Shown: piece by piece, positions 1-6,028 of the stretch
How the letters are laid out: the number at the start of each line of letters is the position of its first letter
Position numbering within the stretch: the first letter of the stretch is position 1
Source of the DNA: Chloroflexota bacterium
Lineage (GTDB): Bacteria; Chloroflexota; Anaerolineae; Caldilineales; Caldilineaceae
Reading direction: 5' to 3'
NCBI GenBank assembly: GCA_003577005.1
Contig: QEUW01000485.1
Coordinates: forward strand, 1 to 7,691
Length of the DNA stretch: 7,691 nucleotides
The notes under the pieces: generated by a model
Told to the model about the DNA's origin: nothing
Databases searched by the model: none
What the model saw: only the letters and a program-made list of their open reading frames with translations
Translations under genes and position numbers: made by a program

Positions 1-1
1 G

Positions 2-286
2 GTCGCCAGAGGCCACGATGTGACCCGAACGCCGGTGGATTGGATGCCGCTCGACGCCAGCGATGAACGACAACTCTTGGGGGCGACCGCGCAGGGCCGC
101 CTGATCTTTACGTTTAATATACGCGACTTCCTCGCCCTGGCTGATCGCCATCCCCACCATGGTGGTATTGTGCTGGCAGCGCAACGAACGTGGACGCTCA
201 CGCTCTTGCTCAGCGCGCTCGACCGGCTGCTCACGGAGACAACTGCTGCCGATTGGGTGGGCCAGGTGCGCTGGCTGAATGAATAG
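2..286 (+). CDS. DUF5615 PIN-like toxin-type protein, 5' end cut off
   Basis: The reading frame is open from the left edge (VARGHDVTRTPVDW...) to a TAG at 284-286, so the true start lies outside the window; the GTG at 20 is an internal Val codon. The visible piece fits the C-terminal two thirds of the DUF5615 PIN-like family. It has the 'ARGHDV' strand after the missing N-terminal 'DENL' segment, then 'ASDERQLLGATAQGRLIFTFNIRDF', where SDE and the final D of 'NIRDF' match conserved acidic positions, and then the 'HHGGIVLA' strand. Family members are small (about 110-120 residues) putative Mg-dependent RNases, usually paired with a DUF433 or similar antitoxin just upstream, here off the window. 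The family call is fairly secure. Toxin activity is inferred and the first catalytic Asp cannot be seen. Confidence 0.8.
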   Translation, partial: VARGHDVTRTPVDWMPLDASDERQLLGATAQGRLIFTFNIRDFLALADRHPHHGGIVLAAQRTWTLTLLLSALDRLLTETTAADWVGQVRWLNE

Positions 287-343
287 CGCGGGTGAATACG
301 AGTTGGGGCAATACCAGACTCACGCTCGCCCCGCCCAGGCATC

Positions 344-364
344 CATCCCGTGCCGAGCGGAACC
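344..364 (+). repeat. 21-bp direct repeat, copy 1
   Basis: This 21-base word starts CATCCCGTGCC and ends GAGCGGAACC. It recurs without mismatch at 889-909 in the same orientation. This copy ends 7 bases before the terminal stop codon of the transglycosylase-like remnant. Flanking bases on either side of the two copies differ, so the identity stops at the 21-bp core. An exact 21-mer recurring within 600 bp is not expected by chance. It is most likely a dispersed intergenic element of the genome, although its copy number elsewhere cannot be seen. Confidence 0.8.
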
Positions 365-371
365 TCATCAA

Positions 372-887
372 CTATTCCTGTCGCAGCGTCTGGAGGAAGG
401 CGTTGAAGCTGTAGCGCACGAGGATACTGGGCTCTTCAAAAGTAATTCAACCTGGCGAAGCCGAGTTCTATCGAGCGATCAACAGATAGTCGATTAACGG
501 CCGGTAGATCGAATTATCAATATGCTCCTGATACCAGGTTTCGTACGTGCCTTGATTCAAATGTTCTTCAATCTGGTGAGTTTCTTTCAGCAGCGTCCAC
601 AGATTATGGGTGGCCCGGTTACAGAAGCCGTCAATGCCGGTAGCCTGAAGGCCCTCGATACTGCTGTGCTGGCAAGCCGGGCAATCACAGGCGGCCAGTA
701 TCTCCCGCTCCTCCTGATCGGGCAAGCGACCACGCCAGCTACCCAGAATCGCCACCATCCGATCTCCTCGCCCTGGCAACTGGACAATGCCACGCGCCGC
801 CCGGTTGCGCCAACCGGACGAATCAGCCGAATCAATTCCTAATAAAGCAGCGAGATGCATGGTGGCGGTGCCGCCGAGCCCGGGCGT
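372..887 (-). pseudogene. tRNA-guanine transglycosylase-like (DpdA/TGT superfamily) gene, 3' remnant
   Basis: The minus frame open from 953 to the TAG at 468-470 contains a recognisable second half of a TGT-fold enzyme. 'GLGGTATMHLAALLGIDSAD' aligns with the TGT segment (M)GVG..DLLEAV..GVDMFD, so the last Asp (in 'IDSADS') matches the catalytic nucleophile. 'CDCPAC' followed 22 residues later by 'ATHNLW' matches the CxCxxC...H zinc site. The enzyme family exchanges guanine for a 7-deazaguanine base in RNA, or in DNA for DpdA. Homology stops around 881-887, next to a repeat, so the N-terminal half (about 200 residues in a normal 370-residue TGT) is gone. Beyond the stop at 468, coding-like sequence continues ('EEPSILVRYSFNAFLQTLRQ') to a second stop at 372-374, reached through an in-frame TAG and TGA or a pair of compensating frameshifts. 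An ATG at 858-860 could still start a 130-residue product. TGT superfamily is likely; DpdA-like rather than tRNA-acting is a guess. Confidence 0.72.
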
Positions 888-888
888 G

Positions 889-909
889 CATCCCGTGCCG
901 AGCGGAACC
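889..909 (+). repeat. 21-bp direct repeat, copy 2
   Basis: This is an exact copy of the word at 344-364, same orientation. It sits right where the homology of the transglycosylase remnant breaks off, so the repeat marks the truncation point. Nearby, within the remnant, GTGCCGCCGAG (869-879) partly resembles the repeat's GTGCCGAGCGG, a possible microhomology at the junction. Confidence 0.8.
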
Positions 910-958
910 CTGCCGGCTGCCCCTGCTAGGCTGCGCCCATCTGCGGTAGCCATGACTT

Positions 959-1005
959 TAGGAGTTCGGAACTCAGGATTTGGGCTATGACTTCCGAACT
1001 TCCTA
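959..1005. terminator. Imperfect inverted repeat 3' of the HerA gene, possible terminator
   Basis: The left arm TAGGAGTTCGGAACTC (959-974) pairs with the right arm GACTTCCGAACTTCCTA (989-1005), with one bulged base, one mismatch and a 14-base loop. Reading on the minus strand, the hairpin begins 13 bases after the TAG stop of the HerA gene, the right place for an operon terminator. There is no T-run after either arm, so a standard intrinsic terminator is not shown. It could instead be an RNA 3'-end stabiliser, or an element end or boundary. The left arm also contains a small palindrome, GAGTTCGGAACTC. Confidence 0.45.
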
Positions 1006-1018
1006 TGATACGAGTCGG

Positions 1019-2884
1019 CTATTCAATCATCCGGAGTTTGCATGGTGTCGGATTGATAGCCACCAGAAGCGGCCGTGTCATGCTGGTTATCGAGACGATG
1101 GCTTGACCGGGTGCCAGGTTCGGTAGACGACTCCAAAGGCCCTCATTGATGCTACCAATCGAACGCTTCAGCCGGGAAACGACATTCACATCGGTAATCT
1201 TATGCAAAATGAAGTTGTTGATAAGGCCAAGTACCTCATCAGGCAGGTGTTGGGGTAACTGTGTCACAAAGAGCAATCCGATCCATCGTTTGCGACCGCG
1301 GCGTGCAATGCGGGCGACTTGCTCAAACAGGTTCTGCATCTTGGCGATCCGATCGCGCGAAAGAAACTCATGAGCCTCCTCGATAATAATCATCACAGGG
1401 GTTGGTTCCTGACTTGTCTTGGATGCATTGGTATATGCATCCTCCTGTTCGAGCTGGATTCCGCGCAGCACATTAGAGATTACCAGATTGTTAATGATGG
1501 TCGAATCGGTATCACTCAAATCTATAATCGACACTACTCCCGGCTGAATGAGCGCGTTAAAAGGAATTGGCTGTGCATTCCTGCTGTCAAATACACCGGT
1601 CCGCTGAAGCCGCCACAGCTTGCCAAGTAGCGCTTTCCAACTGATTTCGTTGTTGGTCTGTACTTGGGCAACTCGCTGGCGAATCACCGACTTGGCTGCG
1701 TCGGTCTTGAATGAAGCGTTGAAAGGGTCTGCGTCGGTCTTCGTCAGGTGTGACAAGAAAAATCCTGCTATGTCGATGAGATGTGACAGCGTCATTTTTG
1801 GGTAACCTGTCTCAAACTCATTAAGTTCCAAAATACTCCGTTCCTCTTGGGTGTTATTCTTAGCAGGAAAGATGCCCAAATCGCGTAACACGAGTTTGGT
1901 AGTATCGTATGCTTTGAAAAAGCGATCAACTTGCGCTTCGGAAAGATCCATAATCTCGGCAGCTGCATACGGCGACAAGCTTGAAAAGTCCAAACGGAAG
2001 GCCTGGGTAGGTGTCGGTGCCGTAGCCGTAGTTTCACGTCCGACCAAGTGATAAGCATGGACATTTGGCACTCCTCTGGGCTTCCGATTCAATCTTTCCA
2101 GGAGGCGAACCATGGCCTTGTCTTCGGCCGGTAATCCGATTTCAGTGTACTCACCTTCAGTGTCGATTAGGATCGTCGCAATCCCTGCCTTTTGAAACTC
2201 TGATACTAGCCCTGACACCGTGGTGGATTTGCCACCGCCCGTCGTGCCAAGCACCCCCACATGGCGCGGTAGCACAGACTTGCGCTTGGCAGGAATTTGT
2301 ACTTCCATGTTTTCGAAGCCGACGGCCCAACCTAAACTAAGGTCACTCTCAAGTCCGAGTAGGCTGCGCGTCTCTCCATCGGAAAGTGCGAATACTGGGC
2401 TGTTCGGAAGCGGTCGAAACCGTGGTGGTTGTAACGTACCGTCCACTTCCTCACCCAGAATCTCCACTTGAACACGACCGTGATATTTGGGCATAAACAT
2501 AGCGCCCCGAACCGTCGTGGTTACGACGATTGGCGCATCGGCTCTGAGGCCATCCGGCTCTGCGAAGGGTCCTTGTACTACTACGCCTAAATACTGTCGG
2601 CCATCACCACCTTTCTCCTTCGAGCGGCTCTTGATTCGAACCAACGATTGTGATGGCAGCTTGGCTATCCCATCAGCAGGCATTAGAACGGTTATCGTAT
2701 GATCTTTGCTTGTTGGTGTGTCGAACATGGTTCGACCAATAGATCCTTTGTACTCCTCTGCTTCCTCAAGTTCACCACCAGCGATGTCTATTTCCTCAGC
2801 CAGGAGATCTGTAAATTGGAGCGGCATTTGTTGGACAACATCACTGCCGTGGCCGTTTGTTGAGTTGCTTGTCTCTGTTGTCAT
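1019..2884 (-). CDS. HerA-type hexameric DNA-translocating ATPase (DUF87/HAS-barrel)
   Basis: This is a cytosolic FtsK/HerA-superfamily ATPase that would form a hexamer, pump duplex DNA and power a partner nuclease. In 621-residue numbering, a beta-rich N-terminal part (about 45-200) fits the HAS barrel. Walker A 'GTTGGGKSTT' lies at about 213-222, followed by 'ILIDTEGEY' (238-246). Walker B 'VMIIIEEAHEFL' is at about 497-508, with the two acidic residues expected for HerA. 'ARRGRKRWIGLLFVTQLPQ' (527-545) supplies the arginine-rich and sensor region. The length is at the upper end for HerA, because of an acidic N-terminal extension and an inserted helical segment (300-440). I start at the ATG at 2884, which has AAGGA 8 bases upstream; an in-frame ATG at 2893 would have its ribosome site too close. 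It lies 17 bp behind the NurA-like gene and is last in the array, with a hairpin after the stop. The family is secure; a defence role is inferred from context. Confidence 0.9.
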   Translation of the reverse strand: MTTETSNSTNGHGSDVVQQMPLQFTDLLAEEIDIAGGELEEAEEYKGSIGRTMFDTPTSKDHTITVLMPADGIAKLPSQSLVRIKSRSKEKGGDGRQYLGVVVQGPFAEPDGLRADAPIVVTTTVRGAMFMPKYHGRVQVEILGEEVDGTLQPPRFRPLPNSPVFALSDGETRSLLGLESDLSLGWAVGFENMEVQIPAKRKSVLPRHVGVLGTTGGGKSTTVSGLVSEFQKAGIATILIDTEGEYTEIGLPAEDKAMVRLLERLNRKPRGVPNVHAYHLVGRETTATAPTPTQAFRLDFSSLSPYAAAEIMDLSEAQVDRFFKAYDTTKLVLRDLGIFPAKNNTQEERSILELNEFETGYPKMTLSHLIDIAGFFLSHLTKTDADPFNASFKTDAAKSVIRQRVAQVQTNNEISWKALLGKLWRLQRTGVFDSRNAQPIPFNALIQPGVVSIIDLSDTDSTIINNLVISNVLRGIQLEQEDAYTNASKTSQEPTPVMIIIEEAHEFLSRDRIAKMQNLFEQVARIARRGRKRWIGLLFVTQLPQHLPDEVLGLINNFILHKITDVNVVSRLKRSIGSINEGLWSRLPNLAPGQAIVSITSMTRPLLVAINPTPCKLRMIE

Positions 2885-2901
2885 GTGAATCATCCTTACT
2901 G

Positions 2902-4113
2902 TTATTGGCGCGTCTCACGCTCACCAAGATAGCGAAAAGGTTGTCCCGCATCTGCATAAGCCATCTGTACGGATGTCATGAATGTATCAGCCCCAAACAC
3001 ACTTGAACACACTGTATCGGCGAGATCGATCAACATCGGGAACCCCCGGTGTTCTTGCAAGATACTGTCAGCCATTGCAATGTGTGCGGCTAGTTCAGCG
3101 CAGTCTTCATGGGCGTAAAACAGATAGGGTGGCGAGCCTTCCCAAACACGGAATAAGCCAACGACGATCTTGGGAGCCACGTTAGCGCAAAAATCCCTCA
3201 TCACGGGGCGTGTCTCTCGATAGCCACCAGTTTCGATCATTCGCTCAATCTCCGGCTGCAGTGACTGAAGAATAGCGAACTCTAGTGGATTGAGCGCGTT
3301 TCCAATCGTTAACCAATGCCGTTTCGCAGGGGCGCTCGGTACAAAGACAAATCGCTTGTAGTCGACATACCACTTGATCAAATCTAGAGCCACATGCAAT
3401 CTGGCCACCTTCGATGACCATAACCCAGTAAGAAGTTCATAGGGAGCAGGGCTACCATGCCCCATACGCCAGGACGCTGTAGATTTCTCTTTTAAGATTG
3501 CGCGCTCGGCGTAGGCCATGATGCCACGTCGGGCTAACTCGCTCATGCGATCAGAGCCAATGCCTTGCGCCTCTCGGTTCTCACGGCGCTCAAGAATTGC
3601 CAGCGCTTCGGCTACGGGATCTGCGAGTTTAGCTCTGAGATCTCGTCGAAACAATCGATGTGCCCAAGAGCCTTGCTCCCCATTGTAGGATACCAAGCAC
3701 ACTCCGATTTGCGTGATGGTGAGCGGGATCGTGTCATGCACAACATTGGTGCCATCACATGCTTCAACGCCACCGTTAAAGAGAAGGCCTTTGTGAATTT
3801 TTTCTAGATCGGCGGGTTTGGCCTGATAAACCCCTGCATTTTTGGGAGCTCCAATACCACTGCGTATTTTGCCGAACACGACTTCACGCACTGTCTTACG
3901 GACATCGTCCTCCTGTGCGAGTGCCTCCTCTACTTCTTGTTCTAGCCGCCCATATGCGGACAGTAGGTCACCGCCCTGCATCCAAGTCTCTAGGTCAAGA
4001 ACCTTGGCGAGAGATTCGCCGTGTGTGGCTTCGAATTCACTATCTTGCGGGCCGGCCCAGGCGACTTCTTGATGAATATCGGATAGTAGGTTCATTGAGG
4101 CTGATTCGTCCAT
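2902..4113 (-). CDS. NurA-like nuclease-domain protein, HerA partner
   Basis: This 403-residue protein is placed as NurA-like by weak motifs plus position. NurA is the Mn-dependent 5'-3' exonuclease that binds the HerA hexamer. 'GVEACDGTN' (115-123) fits NurA motif I (DGS/T), with D120 as metal ligand. 'MAYAERAILKE' (199-209) fits the Y-x-E helix of motif II. 'YELLTG' (225-230) lies where the 'LLDGS' strand normally follows, but without its Asp. 'GFPMLIDLAD' (357-366) resembles the C-terminal 'GYPxxLxxAH' motif with Asp in place of His. About 100 residues of helical, acidic sequence precede the domain, so the protein is longer than many NurA proteins. The ATG at 4113 has a strong AAGGAGA site. 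It sits directly upstream of the HerA gene, the usual pairing. Nuclease activity is likely but not proven, given the altered residues. Confidence 0.68.
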   Translation of the reverse strand: MDESASMNLLSDIHQEVAWAGPQDSEFEATHGESLAKVLDLETWMQGGDLLSAYGRLEQEVEEALAQEDDVRKTVREVVFGKIRSGIGAPKNAGVYQAKPADLEKIHKGLLFNGGVEACDGTNVVHDTIPLTITQIGVCLVSYNGEQGSWAHRLFRRDLRAKLADPVAEALAILERRENREAQGIGSDRMSELARRGIMAYAERAILKEKSTASWRMGHGSPAPYELLTGLWSSKVARLHVALDLIKWYVDYKRFVFVPSAPAKRHWLTIGNALNPLEFAILQSLQPEIERMIETGGYRETRPVMRDFCANVAPKIVVGLFRVWEGSPPYLFYAHEDCAELAAHIAMADSILQEHRGFPMLIDLADTVCSSVFGADTFMTSVQMAYADAGQPFRYLGERETRQ

Positions 4114-4118
4114 TGCTG

Positions 4119-4125
4119 TCTCCTT
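4119..4125 (-). promoter_or_regulatory. Strong ribosome binding site of the NurA-like gene
   Basis: AAGGAGA on the minus strand lies 5 bases before the ATG at 4111-4113. It is the clearest Shine-Dalgarno of the array and sits in its only sizeable gap (4114-4193). This suggests the NurA-HerA pair is translated independently of the genes in front. The gap also holds a CCGG-N5-CCGG mini-hairpin but no convincing promoter. Confidence 0.7.
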
Positions 4126-4193
4126 GATAATATCTCGTGCTTCTATCTACTGTTCCGGCACTACCGGGCAAAGTTCGACAGATCGATGAGATT

Positions 4194-4934
4194 TCACCGA
4201 AGACCAAGCGACTCCACCCACGACGGGCCTTTTCCAATTTCTGCCAACAGTGAACCCGCATAGCCTGCCGCAACTGTGACTGGTAGACCAAAGGATCGGC
4301 GAAGGACCTCTTTAGTCTTTTGAAGGCGTACAGGATAAGGTTCGGACAAAAAATCTAGTAGCGGGAAAACTGCCTGCGATGGGGCAAGTAAGGCAAGGGC
4401 AAGACGGTCAGCACGGTTCTCAGCTTTCCAAATGTGATCACTGTTTGCAGATTCACTGCGTTCCATTAGAGACTGGTAAGGCCCCACCTTGGTATCACTC
4501 AAGAGCGCGTGAACGCGTTCAGTGACTGTCAACGGGCGAATGCCGTCCAGTGCCTCTGCAATAGTGGGACCAAACTTACCAATTGCTGTTCTACGTGGAA
4601 GCCAGTAGTCACATAGAAAATGAGCGATCTCGTGAGCTATCGTGATGCGCTGCTCATCAGTTGGATCGGAGCCATCCACGAATAGGACTCCTTGTCCTGA
4701 CTGCGCTATAAGGCAACCTCTGACAGACCGGCTTTCACACCCGAAGACAAAATTGTTACCCCGCTGCTGTATCCATCGCTCGACATCCCAAAGCCGCAAA
4801 CGTGGTAGCTTAACCAAAGCGATCGGCAATGCTAATGCCAGAGGTCGTTCTAGATTCCGGGGAAACGGTTCCTCTTCTCCGCATAGATGCCAGAATAAGT
4901 CCAATGCCTCCTGCTCAAGACCAGCTAGCTTCAT
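4194..4934 (-). CDS. ImmA/IrrE-family zinc metallopeptidase
   Basis: This is a 246-residue soluble protease-type protein of the COG2856 ImmA/IrrE family. The zinc motif 'HEIAHFLCDY' (101-110) gives H101, E102 and H105. 'AENRADRLALALLAP' (171-185) matches the E..A..FA..LL.P helix that supplies the third ligand, probably E172. Known relatives cleave a DNA-binding partner to relieve repression (ImmA on ImmR in ICEBs1; IrrE on DdrO in Deinococcus). A C-terminal tail, 'FGLPVTVAAGYAGSLL', fits the usual helix after the core. The start codon overlaps the stop of the sigma/XRE gene by four bases (ATGA), so the two are translationally coupled, as expected for a protease and its target. GGAG lies upstream of the ATG. 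The family call is very secure; the substrate is inferred from coupling. Confidence 0.92.
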   Translation of the reverse strand: MKLAGLEQEALDLFWHLCGEEEPFPRNLERPLALALPIALVKLPRLRLWDVERWIQQRGNNFVFGCESRSVRGCLIAQSGQGVLFVDGSDPTDEQRITIAHEIAHFLCDYWLPRRTAIGKFGPTIAEALDGIRPLTVTERVHALLSDTKVGPYQSLMERSESANSDHIWKAENRADRLALALLAPSQAVFPLLDFLSEPYPVRLQKTKEVLRRSFGLPVTVAAGYAGSLLAEIGKGPSWVESLGLR

Positions 4935-6019
4935 AGAGCCTGCTCCGGTTTCGACGCGTCGGATTCTTCAGATCTATCCATTTCTTCGTTGGTGTCTTGG
5001 TCAGTTTCAGTTCGATCCCGCGCTGCAGCCAGCCATCCGAGTCTCGTTGCAATCGGCTGAGATAAGGCCTCTTGAGATGAATCTGCTTCAGTTACCGGAC
5101 GGATCGCGCCGAGTGCATCAACCTGATTGATCATTTGTGCAAGTTGAGCCGCATCGCAGCCGACGTATGCGGCGATATGTCTAACTTGGTCGGCAAAGTT
5201 GGGTCTGTCGGCAGTGGGACGCTTACACAGTGCCAACCGCGTATACATCGCAGACGAGATGCCAAGAAGATCAGCCAGGGCTGATTCCCCGAGTCCTTCC
5301 TGTTCACGATACCGGTTCAGCACACTTGCCATAAACTGGCTATCCGTCGTCAAACGTTGGGCGAATCGGGCCAGATAGCTCTCAGTTTCTGAGGATAGGG
5401 CTTGATTAGTCATCTTGTTCAATCGCCGAACGAGTCGATCCTTGTTCCGTTTTACCTCGCGCGCCTGTTCGTCGGGCGGCAAATGTGAGATACCCAGGAG
5501 TGTTGCATACTCTTCAGTGGCGCGAACGTTGTCCATCATGAGCAGAACGATTTCTTGGTCTATCGGGTCGGGTAGGAGCTCTGCCAAGTGTCCCCACACA
5601 GGGGAAGTATGATCCAGCGCATATTCGTCAATATTAGGCATACTACTATCTGGTATTTCTTGTTCCACACCAAATGCATCAAGTTCGACAATTCTGCCGA
5701 ATTTTGATAAATCGCTTCTGGCTCCTTGTTTCCTGAGATGGTTGAGAAGATCACCCTGAGCAGACATGCGGAGATAACTATCGAGAGGTAGTTTGGAGGG
5801 ATCATATTTCTCCGGGGCGGAGAGATAGTTCATCATGGCGTCGTGTGCTGCCATCTCAACAAGATGGTCGTCCTCGACGTTTCGGAAGCTGGCCTTCAGA
5901 CGTACAATCAAGCGTGGCAGGTGAAGCTCAGCGAGTTGCGCCGACGCTGTTAGATCGCCAGCCAACAACCTCTTGTGCAGTTGTAGTGAGCCTTCAGGTA
6001 CATCGATTTCCGGAGGCAT
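4931..6019 (-). CDS. Sigma-70-like factor fused to XRE-like HTH domain
   Basis: This is a 362-residue putative transcription regulator. Residues about 13-100 match sigma region 2: 'AAHDAMMNYLSAPEKYDP' followed by 'LDSYLRMSAQGDLLNHLRKQ' mirrors the ECF pattern of a helix, 'P.(R/K)(F/Y)DP', and then '.L..(I/L)A...L.(D/N).LR(R/K)'. Residues about 143-205 ('LLPDPIDQEIVLLMMDNV...EYATLLGIS') look like a region-4-type helix-turn-helix with a basic helix after it. Residues about 227-297 ('EGLGESALADLLGISSAMYT...IAAYVGCDAAQLAQMI') fit an XRE-like HTH. The last 30 residues are acidic and low-complexity. The ATG at 6019 lies 9 bp after the methyltransferase stop and has no visible Shine-Dalgarno, so coupling is likely. 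It overlaps the ImmA-type gene by 4 bp and is its probable target. It may activate or repress the array. The sigma and HTH assignments come from pattern reading, without an alignment. Confidence 0.75.
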   Translation of the reverse strand: MPPEIDVPEGSLQLHKRLLAGDLTASAQLAELHLPRLIVRLKASFRNVEDDHLVEMAAHDAMMNYLSAPEKYDPSKLPLDSYLRMSAQGDLLNHLRKQGARSDLSKFGRIVELDAFGVEQEIPDSSMPNIDEYALDHTSPVWGHLAELLPDPIDQEIVLLMMDNVRATEEYATLLGISHLPPDEQAREVKRNKDRLVRRLNKMTNQALSSETESYLARFAQRLTTDSQFMASVLNRYREQEGLGESALADLLGISSAMYTRLALCKRPTADRPNFADQVRHIAAYVGCDAAQLAQMINQVDALGAIRPVTEADSSQEALSQPIATRLGWLAAARDRTETDQDTNEEMDRSEESDASKPEQAL

Positions 6020-6028
6020 CAGGTGATT

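Noticed and set aside
305..332. GGGGC...GCCCC inverted pair as terminator of the DUF5615 gene
   Set aside because: It has only five base pairs with an 18-base loop and no T-run.
279..497. Plus-strand 72-codon open frame
   Set aside because: It runs across repeat copy 1 and antisense to the transglycosylase remnant, and its translation shows no family pattern.
522..990. Plus-strand open frames opposite the transglycosylase remnant (522-842 and 787-990)
   Set aside because: They are antisense shadows of the minus frame that shows the CxCxxC zinc site; no protein-like pattern of their own.
1053..3230. GATAGCCACCAG occurring in both the HerA gene (about 1055) and the NurA-like gene (about 3219)
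   Set aside because: It is 12 bases long, inside two unrelated coding regions, and compatible with chance.
4127..4132. TATTAT as a -10 box for the NurA-like gene
   Set aside because: A start point 6-7 bases downstream would fall inside the AAGGAGA ribosome site, and there is no matching -35.
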